From: Acidobacteriota bacterium
Lineage (GTDB): Bacteria > Acidobacteriota > Thermoanaerobaculia > Multivoradales > Multivoraceae
Assembly: GCA_029263415.1 (NCBI GenBank)
Contig: JAJCXN010000015.1
Coordinates: 248,001 to 312,000, forward strand
DNA length: 64,000 bases
Reading direction: 5' to 3'
Shown: positions 33,306 through 43,206 of the stretch, piece by piece
How positions within the stretch are numbered: the first letter of the stretch is position 1
Layout: each line of letters starts with the position of its first letter
Position numbers and translations under genes: made by a program
Notes under the pieces: generated by a model
Told to the model about the DNA's origin: nothing
Seen by the model: only the letters and a program-made list of their open reading frames with translations
Database searches by the model: none

Positions 33306-35834
33306 TCAGGGGTCTTCCGGCAAGCGCAGCACCAGCAAGGTCAGATCGTCGTCCTGAGCAGCCTGCTCTGGAGTCAACATCTGACCGGATGCAACGAATT
33401 GCGTCCAATCCTCCAGCACGCCATCCCGAACACGCGACGCATCCAGCCCAGTCAACCGCCTAAGGCTCGCCTCCAGACGCTCAAACCCGAACAGTTCTTC
33501 ACCGCCCAAACGCTTGGCCTCGACCAGCCCGTCGGTGGCAAAGAACACTGCGTCCCCCGCCTCGAGATTCACGTCACAACACTCGACTCGCAGCTGCTCA
33601 CGCACACCCAGCGGATAGGCGGTTGAGGCAAGTGTCGAGACATTCCCGCTGCTCGACAGCCGGTACGGGTACAGATGCCCCGCCGAAGCGTAGGACATTC
33701 TTCGCGAATTAGGATCAAGCAACGCATAGCACAGCGTGGTGAGTAATCGCTGTCGCGCGGAGCCATAGACGACGCTATTGAGCGCGCGCATGACGTCTTC
33801 GACCTCGGGCGCGAAGTGCACCTGCACCGAGAGCGCTGCGCGCGTCATCGACATGATCAAGCCACTCGATACGCCATGACCCGCAACATCACCGATGGCC
33901 ACCGCAAGTCGCCCGTCTTGCAATGCGATCGCGTCGTAGAAATCACCTCCGATTTCGTTCGCGGGACGATACGAGTACGCCACTTCGACACCGACCAGGG
34001 ACACGGGCAAGTCCGGCAGGATGGATGTTTGAATCCCCTTCGCGGTCTCCAGCTCCACTCGCTGGCGCTCACGATCAGCGATCATGCGAACATGTGGTGG
34101 CACATCGTCGTAGCGGTAGTGGTAGCCCGTGCGTGTCGCGACCCAGCGCAGCGATGGCACCAACGGAGCCGCCGCGAGCAAAAACACGCCCGCACCTTGC
34201 AGCCGAAGAACAGGGTCGCCACTCGCCATTAGCATCAAGGCCCCGATCCCGACGGAGAGGATCAAGTGGGCGAGCCAAGCCACCACAAAGTCGTAACGGA
34301 CAAAGAGCGCGACGGTGGCAAGCGACAACGCTCCTGCCAGCAGGCTGCCGGACCCCGTTGGCACCGTCACCACCGGACTGAAGAACAGCACCGCCAACGC
34401 GACCGCCGACACCACACCTGCTGCGACGACCCCAAACCGTTGCGCCAACAACGGCATTAAGAACAACAACGCAACCATGACCGCGGCAGTGGAAAAAGCC
34501 AGCTGTAGCAAGAACAGGCTAATCCCGGGGAGCAGAGCGCTTTGCCACCACGGCCCGAGCTGCAGGCTCAGCGGTACGGCGAGGCCCCTGCCGCCGCACG
34601 CCTCAATCGTGACCAGCAACAACGCCAGCAGCGACATTCCAGCGGCCACTCCTCGTAGTGACGAAGCAGCGACAGTTGCGTTCGACCAATGCCCGTTCAA
34701 CAGAGCATCCAGCGACGCTAGCCGACTCCGCCAGGTACCTTCAGCCATCGATTCGCCGACCGCGCAGCTCAAGCCCCCGACCAGGGCCAACGCAGGAAAG
34801 TAGATCAGCAAGAACGCTCCAGCCCAGCCCAGGGTGAGGTTGGCTCGCGTGAGCGAACCAAACTCTATGCCTTCCGAAGCGGCGCGCGAACTCAACATCA
34901 GCGCAACCGCGGCGGTAGAGAAGATGATCGCAAAGACCCGCGTCCCCCGTCGCGCCCCCACCAGGCCAAGGTGGTATCGCCGAACGAAAACAGTCCCGAT
35001 CAATGGGAGCAGCGCGAACACCGCCAAGAACTGCAACAACTGAACTTGTCCAGGTCGTTGAAGTTTGCGGAGGATATCCGCGCCCGGTTTGTGCTCTTGC
35101 CAGGCACTGAATCCCAGGAGTTCACCGCCAGCGAATTTGACCTCCACTCCATGGAGCAGGTCGTCTGCAGTGACCGCCGAGTGATCAACCAATCGCACCA
35201 ACGGTGTCTCGGCTTCACGCCGCTGGTAGCGCAACTGTTGGTAAGAGAAGGCAGCGTTCTCGACCCTCCGTTCAACCGGGTCGTAGTAATCCGCAAGCGC
35301 CAGGCCCATGCGTTCGAGAAACTCGTCTGCCCGTGCTGTCGCGTCTTCGATGGTCAGCTGGATCGGAGAAGTAAAGTCTCGCTTGACACCCTTTGACAAA
35401 GCCAAAAGCGTGCCATCGAGCGTCATTTCAACACGGTAGGTCCAGTCGCCAACCGCAGCTTCATCAGGATAGATCGTCACCAACCAAGTGTTGATGCGCG
35501 CCGACAACTCGAGGGCATGGTCCGACTGAATCGAAATGCCAGTTGCGGCCCGAGCCGTTTGATCAGCCAGCAAGTGCAGCTCCAGATCGCTACTACTGTC
35601 AAGCACCGCTACAAAGTATGGGCTGTTTGGCATCTTGCCGAGGTCAGAGACATATTCGATCGCGACCGCAATAGCAGCATCCCGATCAACGTCCCATTGA
35701 GTTCCAGGAGCCATCGGAAACGCACGCGGGAAGACTGCGATCGTCACCGTCACCGCCAGCGCCAGCGCAACGACCCAACCTAGCAACCATCGATTGTCGA
35801 GCTCGATGATCCCTTGCGATCGTGGTGCCAACAT
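33306..35834 (-). CDS. Membrane-bound SpoIIE/RsbU-type PP2C phosphatase
   Basis: About 842 residues. One N-terminal membrane helix is followed by a roughly 230-residue extracytoplasmic sensor region, then about ten transmembrane helices (residues 270-600) and a C-terminal PP2C domain of the SpoIIE type. Phosphatase motifs: NEIGGDFYDAIAL (metal-binding Asp), AIGDVAGHGVSSGLIMS, YASAGHLYPY, FFATDGLVEAK and DDDLTLLVL. It should dephosphorylate a STAS-domain anti-sigma antagonist; such a gene lies directly upstream. The ATG at 35832-35834 is preferred to an earlier TTG at 35895-35897. No cognate kinase is in the window. Confidence 0.88.
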   Translation of the reverse strand: MLAPRSQGIIELDNRWLLGWVVALALAVTVTIAVFPRAFPMAPGTQWDVDRDAAIAVAIEYVSDLGKMPNSPYFVAVLDSSSDLELHLLADQTARAATGISIQSDHALELSARINTWLVTIYPDEAAVGDWTYRVEMTLDGTLLALSKGVKRDFTSPIQLTIEDATARADEFLERMGLALADYYDPVERRVENAAFSYQQLRYQRREAETPLVRLVDHSAVTADDLLHGVEVKFAGGELLGFSAWQEHKPGADILRKLQRPGQVQLLQFLAVFALLPLIGTVFVRRYHLGLVGARRGTRVFAIIFSTAAVALMLSSRAASEGIEFGSLTRANLTLGWAGAFLLIYFPALALVGGLSCAVGESMAEGTWRSRLASLDALLNGHWSNATVAASSLRGVAAGMSLLALLLVTIEACGGRGLAVPLSLQLGPWWQSALLPGISLFLLQLAFSTAAVMVALLFLMPLLAQRFGVVAAGVVSAVALAVLFFSPVVTVPTGSGSLLAGALSLATVALFVRYDFVVAWLAHLILSVGIGALMLMASGDPVLRLQGAGVFLLAAAPLVPSLRWVATRTGYHYRYDDVPPHVRMIADRERQRVELETAKGIQTSILPDLPVSLVGVEVAYSYRPANEIGGDFYDAIALQDGRLAVAIGDVAGHGVSSGLIMSMTRAALSVQVHFAPEVEDVMRALNSVVYGSARQRLLTTLCYALLDPNSRRMSYASAGHLYPYRLSSSGNVSTLASTAYPLGVREQLRVECCDVNLEAGDAVFFATDGLVEAKRLGGEELFGFERLEASLRRLTGLDASRVRDGVLEDWTQFVASGQMLTPEQAAQDDDLTLLVLRLPEDP

Positions 35835-35956
35835 TGGTTTGCTGCGTGCTCTGCTCAACTGGCGACTTGTAGCTCGACCGCGGGTGCGGGTACACAACCC
35901 CTTACGACCTGAAACTACTTCCTAGAGGATACCTAGAAAGGGCATCAACTCCGACG

Positions 35957-36295
35957 CTAGCCCTCGGCTGCGACCGCCTCGTGAACGTTGTCATACATGG
36001 GAAACAAGTCGCTCACATGAGCGACATCGAGCAGATTCTTCACGCGCTCTGGGGCCCGCAACAGAATCAACTTGCGCTGCCGTTCTTGAAAGCGAACCAA
36101 ATAGCCCACCAACTCGCCGATGCCGGTCGAATCAATGTAGTTGATGCCCGCCAAGTCGACCATCACATTACCGCTGTCTTCGGACAGAGATCGCTTCAGT
36201 GCTTCGGCTAGAAAACGGGCGCTCTGTCCCAGTTTCACTACGCCTTCGACGGTTAGCAGGGTGCAGCCTTCGACCTTCTGTTTTTCCACGATCAT
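35957..36295 (-). CDS. STAS-domain anti-sigma factor antagonist
   Basis: A 112-residue SpoIIAA/RsbV-like protein. The phosphorylatable serine sits in the motif YIDSTGIGELVG near residues 53-64. In partner switching the unphosphorylated form captures an anti-sigma kinase and frees a sigma factor. It is the gene before the SpoIIE-type phosphatase (122-base gap), which should activate it by dephosphorylation. Divergent from the YedK-like gene. Confidence 0.92.
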   Translation of the reverse strand: MIVEKQKVEGCTLLTVEGVVKLGQSARFLAEALKRSLSEDSGNVMVDLAGINYIDSTGIGELVGYLVRFQERQRKLILLRAPERVKNLLDVAHVSDLFPMYDNVHEAVAAEG

Positions 36296-36453
36296 GTTCG
36301 TTGTCCAAGCACTTCTGGGAGTGCACCGACTGATGTTCCGGTGTCACCTCTTCGGTGCTACCCCTCTCTTAAGGTGCGACCTCGCTTTGCGGTACGGTAC
36401 CGGCGACCCTTTTGGCCTCGCTTTGTACATTGCGAATCTGCGATGCTAGCACC

Positions 36454-37221
36454 ATGTGTGGCCGCTACGTCTTGAGCAAACCGGGCGACGTAATCGCCGA
36501 GACCCTGGAGAGCCTAGAGGGTTTCGAACTGGTCGATTCGGCGGCGTCACAGATCGAGGCCCGGTTCAACGTCGCGCCGACACAGCAGATGCCAATCTTG
36601 AGGTCAACGGGCCTAGCGACGCTCGATCTTGCCTCGGCGAGCAGCGCAAGACGGTCCAGAAGCATAGAACTCTCGAGCGCGTCGTGGAGCTTCACCAGCG
36701 CCAAGCTCAACTCAAGAGCAGCAGGCAAACCTCTGATCAACGCCCGCTCGGAGACCTTGCTGGAGAAGCGCAGTTTTGCCACTAGCTTTCGTCAGCGCAG
36801 ATGCCTAGTCCCAGCAACCGGGTTCTACGAGTGGCGTCCGCGGGGCAACCGCCAACCGTTCTTCTTCAGAGCAGCTCGAGGCTCGATCCTAGTGCATGGA
36901 TTCTGTTTCGCCGGACTCTGGCAGGAATCGGTACAGCGCGCTTCATCGAAGAGCGAGATCGAATTCTGCATCGTAACCGGCAAGGCTGGTTCATCGATGA
37001 CAGAGATCCACCACCGACGCCCGGTCATTGTCGAACCAGATGGATATCGCCAGTGGCTCGACCCAGCGACATCCGAAGATCGCCTGCTTGCGCTTCTCAG
37101 AGACTCAGATCCGCCTCTGGAGCGCTATCCCGTAAGTTTCAAAGTCAACAAGGTGGCTTACGACGGGCCCGAACTTCTAGCAGAAGTGTCTGAAGCGCCC
37201 ACCAACCTGACTCTGTTCTGA
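36454..37221 (+). CDS. SOS response-associated peptidase (YedK/HMCES family)
   Basis: Binds and covalently shields abasic sites in single-stranded DNA. The family starts with catalytic Cys2 right after Met, and the ATG at 36454 gives MCGRY exactly. Further marks: RFNVAPTQQMP, NARSET, RRCLVPATGFYEW and EIHHRRPVIV. Its 255 residues include a somewhat diverged stretch (residues 50-85) where others have a substrate loop. It is divergent from the STAS gene; no LexA box was recognised. Confidence 0.93.
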   Translation: MCGRYVLSKPGDVIAETLESLEGFELVDSAASQIEARFNVAPTQQMPILRSTGLATLDLASASSARRSRSIELSSASWSFTSAKLNSRAAGKPLINARSETLLEKRSFATSFRQRRCLVPATGFYEWRPRGNRQPFFFRAARGSILVHGFCFAGLWQESVQRASSKSEIEFCIVTGKAGSSMTEIHHRRPVIVEPDGYRQWLDPATSEDRLLALLRDSDPPLERYPVSFKVNKVAYDGPELLAEVSEAPTNLTLF

Positions 37222-37306
37222 GGGTGCAGCGTTCTGACGTGCAGCGGTCTGTCGTGCAGCGTGCTGATGCCGAGTTCTGAATGGCGCAGAGTTGTGATGG
37301 CGCAGT
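37207..37306. repeat. About 15-bp repeats following the YedK-like stop codon
   Basis: From the last codons of the gene on, units of 14-16 bp recur: GTGCAGCGTTCTGAC, GTGCAGCGGTCTGTC and GTGCAGCGTGCTGATG, then GAGTTCTGAATGGCGCA and GAGTTGTGATGGCGCA. The real stop TGA is part of a TTCTGAGGGTGCAGC unit. Confidence 0.75.
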
Positions 37307-37339
37307 CGACGCACAACAGTCACTCCCGGAATCGAGCCC

Positions 37340-38413
37340 TCACAGGCGCTTCACCACCTCGATCATCTGCATCAGCTTCTCGAGGGTAATCATGCCGATC
37401 AGCGCGTCGTCGTCGACCACCAAAACCACCGAGACCTGACGCCCCTGCAGCAATCGGGTGACCTCTTCGAGCGGCGCGTCGGGTCCCACCACAGCCACTT
37501 CGCGAATCATCGCATTGAGCACCGCACCATCGCGACCGAGGGTACTGAGACCCGCCAGCAAGGACGGTCGATCGAGCACGCCTGCTGCTCGACCCCAAAC
37601 ATCGACGACGGGAAAGTCGCGCTGGTGGGTGGCGAGCAGCACCCGGCTCGCCCACTCCAAGGTGTCCTGTGGCTTGAGCACTTCAAAGCGAGTCATCATC
37701 GCTTCACGCGCATACCGATCGCGCACCATCGACTGAGTACGATGAAACGAGGCTTCTTGGCCGGCGCCTAAGAACACGAACAAGGCTATGAACAAGAGCA
37801 CTGGAGTGGCTCCACCAAAGATGGCGAACATCGCCATCATCACGGCCATCACCTGCCCGGTCATCGCAGCCCATTTGGTCGCACGATCTTGGCCAACTAC
37901 AAAACTGAGACTCGCTCGCAGGATTCGTCCACCGTCCATCGGGAAGGCAGGCAAAAGGTTGAACAAGAACAACCCGACGTTGGCGACAACCAGCCATGAG
38001 ATCAACCCAGCCGAACTACTGTCCCCAGCGGTCGCCTGGAAAGGCATGCCCAGAGCCACCATGGTCAGCGCGCCACCAGCTGCGATCGCGAGGTTCACTA
38101 GAGGACCCGCAGCAGCAATCACGAGCTCACCTATTCCGGTCGGCATTCCGTCTAGTCGAGCGACTCCACCAATCGGGTAGAGCACGATCTCCCGGGTATC
38201 GATCCCGAACCGTCGCGCGGCAAGCGCATGACCAAGCTCATGCAGCACAACCGATGCAAACACCAGTCCGACCAACAACAGCGCCTGCAAGGCGGGTTGC
38301 CCGGTGCTCGCAGCGTAAACGCTGACAAACAGCACCAAAAACACGAAGGTGAGGTGCACCCGGATGGGAATCCCGAACACGGTGAGCAGGAGGATTGAGT
38401 TGTTGCTGAACAT
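37340..38413 (-). CDS. Site-2 protease family zinc metalloprotease with CBS domains (M50)
   Basis: Intramembrane protease of the S2P group, 357 residues. The zinc motif HELGH is at 58-62 in a membrane helix and the third ligand Asp in LLPAFPMDGGRILRA (D160). Two CBS-domain-like segments follow (about 235-290 and 300-357), which usually bind adenosine nucleotides and gate activity. Its substrate, typically a membrane-bound anti-sigma factor, is not in the window. Convergent with the YedK-like gene. Confidence 0.9.
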   Translation of the reverse strand: MFSNNSILLLTVFGIPIRVHLTFVFLVLFVSVYAASTGQPALQALLLVGLVFASVVLHELGHALAARRFGIDTREIVLYPIGGVARLDGMPTGIGELVIAAAGPLVNLAIAAGGALTMVALGMPFQATAGDSSSAGLISWLVVANVGLFLFNLLPAFPMDGGRILRASLSFVVGQDRATKWAAMTGQVMAVMMAMFAIFGGATPVLLFIALFVFLGAGQEASFHRTQSMVRDRYAREAMMTRFEVLKPQDTLEWASRVLLATHQRDFPVVDVWGRAAGVLDRPSLLAGLSTLGRDGAVLNAMIREVAVVGPDAPLEEVTRLLQGRQVSVVLVVDDDALIGMITLEKLMQMIEVVKRL

Positions 38414-38489
38414 TGATCAGATCATCTTACGGCGACGACCAGCTCGGTGTTCGCGCGTTCGTTGAATATGTGCAAGCTGTAAACAAAAC

Positions 38490-39689
38490 TCAAAGCGCGG
38501 CCGCGAAGCGCTCGAGCCCTTGCCGAAGCTCATCCGAATCCCCGGCGAAAGATATACGCAAATGGCTTGGAGCGCCGAACGCCTCGCCAGGCACAACCAC
38601 AACCTGGCGCTCATCGAGCAACTTGGCAGCAATCTCGACCGTGCTGTTGCCATAGGCACAAGCATTGAGGTGGACACGCGGAAACGCATAGAACGCTCCA
38701 CGCGGCGGCACGTATCGCAGGCGTGGATGGTCGCCGAGGATGGCGCCGACCAGCTCTCGATTCGCGGCGCAATGCCTGACGTGATCGGCGCGGTAGGCAG
38801 CTTCTTGTTTGAGTGCGGCAAGTGCGCCGTGCATGGCAAAGCTCGTGGCGTTGGAGGTCGTGTGTGTTTGCAGCGACCGCATGGCACAAATCAGCTGTTG
38901 CGGACCGAGGGCATAGCCGACGCGCCACCCGGTCATGGCGTAAGCCTTAGAGAAGGCCGAGACCAGCAACACCGTGTCAGGAAACTCGCCCGCAAGGTCA
39001 GCTACTGACGTGCCGGCCGGCTTAGCGACCGGCCTATCGTCCGTTCTTGGCGAGCTGTTGTAGACAAAGGCGCCATAGGTCTCGTCGCTCACCACCACCA
39101 CATCGCGATCGGCACACTCAGCGACCAGCAACCGCAATTCATCTTGCGACATGACTGCACCGGTGGGATTGCAGGGTGAATTCAGCACCACCGCACGCGT
39201 CCGATCGGTGATCGCGTCGAGCAGCGGTGCTGCGTACAATTCAAAGCCACCGGCCGCAGACATCGGCACAGCGACCGGATCCCCGCCAGCCAATCTCACC
39301 TGAGCTTGCAAGGTCATCCAGCACGGAGACGGGATCACCACTTCGCTGCCCGGGTCGACCAACGCCAGCGCCGCTTGCACCAGCGCGGACTTGGCTCCAA
39401 CGGTCACGGTGACGTCACCTTCTCCCGTCCACGGAGCGCCAGTGCCGGAGTAGGCTGCTGCAAGAGAAGTCCGAAGATCCGCCAACCCGTCCACTGCCGT
39501 ATAACGGGTGTGCCCGGCGCGCAAAGCTGCAACTGCGCCCTCAACCGCGCTCTGCGGCGATGGCATCGAAGGTTCACCGGCGCCGAGATCGAAGAGCTTG
39601 ACGCCTTGAGCCCGCAGCTGCCCAGCTCGCCTCGCCACCGCCATGGTGGCTGATTCAGATTCGCGGAGTACCCGCTGCGACAGTCTCAT
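38490..39689 (-). CDS. Class I/II PLP aminotransferase (aspartate aminotransferase-like)
   Basis: PLP fold type I transaminase, 399 residues. Marks: FDLGAGEPS near 33, GHTRYTAVDGLADLR, LNSPCNPTG, VSDETYGAFVY and the PLP lysine in SAFSKAYAMTGWRVGY. The pattern points to the Igamma subgroup (AspC of thermophiles and prephenate aminotransferases). The exact amino acid cannot be set. Divergent from dsbD with 96 bases between. Confidence 0.9.
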   Translation of the reverse strand: MRLSQRVLRESESATMAVARRAGQLRAQGVKLFDLGAGEPSMPSPQSAVEGAVAALRAGHTRYTAVDGLADLRTSLAAAYSGTGAPWTGEGDVTVTVGAKSALVQAALALVDPGSEVVIPSPCWMTLQAQVRLAGGDPVAVPMSAAGGFELYAAPLLDAITDRTRAVVLNSPCNPTGAVMSQDELRLLVAECADRDVVVVSDETYGAFVYNSSPRTDDRPVAKPAGTSVADLAGEFPDTVLLVSAFSKAYAMTGWRVGYALGPQQLICAMRSLQTHTTSNATSFAMHGALAALKQEAAYRADHVRHCAANRELVGAILGDHPRLRYVPPRGAFYAFPRVHLNACAYGNSTVEIAAKLLDERQVVVVPGEAFGAPSHLRISFAGDSDELRQGLERFAAAL

Positions 39690-39785
39690 TAGCCGCGCAT
39701 GCTAGCATCGCGCCTAGCGAAACCCCCTTTATTTCCGGGCTTTTGCGGCGCTTCAGACAACCACGACCGACGAGAAGCCACTGCC

Positions 39786-41690
39786 ATGAAGTCCACTCCA
39801 TCCCAACGCTCAACCATGACTAGCCGGTTCTCGAGAGCCCTGCTGTTCTCGCTGGTCGGGTTGAGTATCGGCTTCAGCAGCATCAGCACCGCACAGGGGT
39901 TCTCACGCTCTGAGAAGGCGATGGTCGAGGGTTACACCGATCGGTCCTCGTACGTTGGCGGAGAAACGGCAAGGATCCTCGCGCGGGTCATGATCGCGGA
40001 CACCTGGCATATCCAAGCGCACGTTCCGACCTACGACTACCTGATCCCCACCGAGCTCGGCGTCGTCTCTAAGACGCCCGGCGTCGTTCTCCTAGCGGAC
40101 CTCAGCGCGAGCACCGCCGAAACCGGAACCACGGCTCTGCAACTCGCCGAACCTTCGTACCCCAAACCGTACATGTGGAGCGCACCGTTCGCCGGCGACG
40201 AGATCCTGGCTGTCTACGAGGGCGAGACCTTCATCGAAGCAGCCATCCAGATTCCACCGGGCACGCCCGCTGGCGACGTCGAACTCGAGCTCGTCCTCTA
40301 CTACCAAGCTTGCGACGATCGGGTCTGCCTTGCTCCGACTGACACCAGCACCAAGGCGATCCTGAGCATCGGCGCGCAGGGTGAGCCCCAGTATCAGGAC
40401 TTGTTCAAAGCAGCACTCGCAACGCGCGAAACGACTGACGACTCAAGCGCTGGCGGCTCGGCGAGCGCGAGCGCTGGGCGAGGTTTGGCATGGATGCTCG
40501 GCTTCGGCTTCATTGGCGGTTTGCTACTGAACCTGATGCCTTGCGTGTTGCCGGTACTGTCGATCAAGGTATTTGGCCTGCTGCAGTCCGCTGAGAAGGG
40601 CCAAGGAAGCGTTCGCAGTGGAGCGCTGGCATTCGCGGCTGGCATCATGGTCTCGTTCTGGGCACTCGGCGCAGCCGCGATCGGACTCCGAGCCGCCGGC
40701 GAAGCGATCGGTTGGGGCATTCAGTTTCAAAACCCCATGTTCGTCGCCTTCTTGACTTTGGTGATGCTCTTCTTCTCTTTGAACCTGTGGGGCTTATTCG
40801 AGATCCCGCTGCCTGCGTTCTTGGGTGGCCAAGCTCAAGGCGGTGGCAACGGTCCGGTCGGACACTTCACCGCAGGCTTGTTCGCCACCTTGATGGCAAC
40901 ACCGTGTTCGGCGCCCTTTCTAGGCTCCGCCGTCGGCTTCGCGCTAGCGCGACCACCAGCCACTATCCTCGCCATCTTCACTGCCGTAGGCCTCGGTCTT
41001 GCAGCGCCCAACCTGCTCTTGGCCATATCGCCCAAGGCCGCAGGTCTATTACCCCGCCCTGGGGCTTGGATGGAGACCCTGAAAGGTGTCTTCGGCTTCC
41101 TGCTCGCGGGCACAGCGGTCTGGTTGCTCTATGTGCTCAACAACCAAATTGCCCCGGAATCACTAGCCTTCGTCGAAGGCACTCTGCTGCTGGTGGGCCT
41201 CTTCGCCTACCTTCACCATCGGTGGCAACAGCAATCTGTACGCCGCCTCTCCGCGCGCCTCGGCCTGGCCGCAGCTGCCTTAGCGACGCTTTGGATCGCT
41301 AGCACTGCTCCAGCTGTCATTGCTAGCGGATCGACCGCAGACTCGGACTACGCATGGGTCAACTTCGACGAAGCAGAAGCCCTGGAGCTCGCGAGTTCCG
41401 GCGATCTCGTCTTTGTCGACGTGACCGCCGACTGGTGTGCCACATGCAAGGTTAACGAACGCGTCGTCCTTCATAGCGACACTGTGCAGGCTGCCTTCAA
41501 AGCCAACAACGTGGTCATGATGAAAGCAGACTGGACCAACCGCAACGAGACCATCGCCAACTACCTGGCCGACTTCGGTCGCTATGCGATCCCATTTTAC
41601 GTCTTGTATCGGCCCAATCAGGAGCCACACGTCTTTGGCGAACTGCTCACCAAGAGGACGGTGATCAAGGTGCTTGAAGAGTCGGTGTAA
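39786..41690 (+). CDS. dsbD: Thiol:disulfide interchange protein DsbD
   Basis: Moves reducing electrons from cytosolic thioredoxin to the periplasm. Order in 634 residues: signal peptide (to about 40), N-terminal DsbD-alpha-like domain with YYQACDDRVCLAP, eight-helix membrane domain with the cysteine pair in LMPCVLPVLSIKVFG and ATPCSAPFLG, and a C-terminal thioredoxin domain with WCATC. The start ATG at 39786 is followed by a good n-region; a second ATG 10 codons later is possible. In this organism it could serve c-type cytochrome assembly, such as the fusion at 13621-15321. Confidence 0.92.
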   Translation: MKSTPSQRSTMTSRFSRALLFSLVGLSIGFSSISTAQGFSRSEKAMVEGYTDRSSYVGGETARILARVMIADTWHIQAHVPTYDYLIPTELGVVSKTPGVVLLADLSASTAETGTTALQLAEPSYPKPYMWSAPFAGDEILAVYEGETFIEAAIQIPPGTPAGDVELELVLYYQACDDRVCLAPTDTSTKAILSIGAQGEPQYQDLFKAALATRETTDDSSAGGSASASAGRGLAWMLGFGFIGGLLLNLMPCVLPVLSIKVFGLLQSAEKGQGSVRSGALAFAAGIMVSFWALGAAAIGLRAAGEAIGWGIQFQNPMFVAFLTLVMLFFSLNLWGLFEIPLPAFLGGQAQGGGNGPVGHFTAGLFATLMATPCSAPFLGSAVGFALARPPATILAIFTAVGLGLAAPNLLLAISPKAAGLLPRPGAWMETLKGVFGFLLAGTAVWLLYVLNNQIAPESLAFVEGTLLLVGLFAYLHHRWQQQSVRRLSARLGLAAAALATLWIASTAPAVIASGSTADSDYAWVNFDEAEALELASSGDLVFVDVTADWCATCKVNERVVLHSDTVQAAFKANNVVMMKADWTNRNETIANYLADFGRYAIPFYVLYRPNQEPHVFGELLTKRTVIKVLEESV

Positions 41691-41754
41691 TCGCCTTAGT
41701 CGGTCCCCCAGCGGCGCTCTGCATCTAAGCATCTAAGAAATCTGTTCTCCGCCG

Positions 41755-43185
41755 TTAGCCCACGTCGCTACCAGCATCACTGGTCGACTGACCGAGTCGA
41801 CGTGCCTCAGCCCTGAGCCGGTCCAACTCTGAGACTCTCTTCGCCAACGCAACTTCTGCCCCCTCGCCAGATGGCTTGAAGAACTTGGTCCCGCGAACGG
41901 CCTGCGGCAGACACTCCAACCCTGCGACGCCCCCCGCAACGTTGGGTGCGTACGCATACCCTGAACCGAAGCCAACGTTTTTCATCAATTCCGTTGGTGC
42001 GTTCCGCAAACTCATTGGCACCGGTTCGGCGGGCGACTCCGCAATGGCTGCGCGGATCTCCTTCTCCGCTCGGTATACCGCAATGCTTTTTGGCGCTAAC
42101 GCAAAGTCGATCGCCAGCTGAACCAAGAGCAGGTCGCCTTCAGGCGACCCCAACCGTTCGTAGCCTTGCCAGGCCGCAACCGCACGACCAACAGCCCCAG
42201 GATCCGCAGTACCGATGTCCTCCGCCGCGAAACGTAACATCCGTCGCGCGACGTACCGAGGGTCTTCACCTGCTTCGATCATGCGTAGCAGCCAGTAGGC
42301 TGCAGCGTCTGGGTCGCTCTCTCTAAGCGACTTGTGCAGTGCCGAAATCTGTTGGAAGTGCTCGTCACCTGACTTGTCATAGAGCAGCACCTTCTTCTGC
42401 ACGGCCCGCGTCACATCGCTCATGGTGACCAGCGACCGATCATCGCGCTCTGCATCTGCGACCACCAACTCCAGTTGGCCCAGGGCGCGCCGTGCGTCGC
42501 CCGAGGAAAGCTGTACCAGCGCCTGCAACGCCTCAGCGTCGAGTTCGACTCCGCTCGCGCCCAAACCCACCTCGCGATCGGTCAGTGCGCGTTCGAGAAG
42601 GCTCTCGAGGTCCGCACTGCTCAACGGCTCAAGCATCAGTACGCGACAACGAGAGAGCAACGCCCGATTCAGTTCGAACGACGGGTTCTCTGTGGTCGCA
42701 CCAATCAGAACGATGTCGCCACGCTCGACATACGGTAAGAAAGCATCCTGCTGAGCGCGATTGAAACGATGAATCTCATCAACGAACACCACCACGCCAC
42801 GCTCGCCACCCAGCCGCTCGGCCCGCGACATGACCTCGCGTATTTCCTTGATGCCGGAACTGACCGCACTGAACGGCACAAACATCGAGGCCGTTTGGGT
42901 GGCTACGATCCGAGCAAGTGTGGTCTTGCCCGTGCCCGGTGGACCCCAGAAGACAATCGACGGCACACGGTCAGCCTCGATCGCGCGTCTCAGGAACCCA
43001 CGTGGACCTATCAACGCGGCCTGCCCGGCCACCTGATCCAGTGCAGCCGGCCGCATGCGCTCTGCGAGTGGAGCTGCCCGGCCCTGGCGGTTCGAACTGG
43101 GTGCCGCACTTGAGGCTGGCTGCCCAGTTGGCTGCTCCAATTGGTCGAACAGAGTCGGACCCTGCGCTGGTGGACGTCGGTTCAC
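41755..43185 (-). CDS. rarA: Replication-associated recombination protein A (RarA/MgsA AAA ATPase)
   Basis: Clamp-loader-like ATPase acting at stalled replication forks. AAA motifs in 476 residues: FWGPPGTGKTTLARI (Walker A), VVFVDEIHRFN (Walker B), ATTENPSF (sensor 1) and SGDARRALGQLE (sensor 2). The C-terminal tetramerisation part with KSGDEHFQQISALHKSLRESDPDAAAYWLLRM is fully typical. A GTG start is assumed; 22 bases separate it from the lipoprotein gene upstream. Convergent with dsbD. Confidence 0.95.
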   Translation of the reverse strand: MNRRPPAQGPTLFDQLEQPTGQPASSAAPSSNRQGRAAPLAERMRPAALDQVAGQAALIGPRGFLRRAIEADRVPSIVFWGPPGTGKTTLARIVATQTASMFVPFSAVSSGIKEIREVMSRAERLGGERGVVVFVDEIHRFNRAQQDAFLPYVERGDIVLIGATTENPSFELNRALLSRCRVLMLEPLSSADLESLLERALTDREVGLGASGVELDAEALQALVQLSSGDARRALGQLELVVADAERDDRSLVTMSDVTRAVQKKVLLYDKSGDEHFQQISALHKSLRESDPDAAAYWLLRMIEAGEDPRYVARRMLRFAAEDIGTADPGAVGRAVAAWQGYERLGSPEGDLLLVQLAIDFALAPKSIAVYRAEKEIRAAIAESPAEPVPMSLRNAPTELMKNVGFGSGYAYAPNVAGGVAGLECLPQAVRGTKFFKPSGEGAEVALAKRVSELDRLRAEARRLGQSTSDAGSDVG

Positions 43186-43206
43186 CTGGCTTCGTTCTGA
43201 GAGCGC

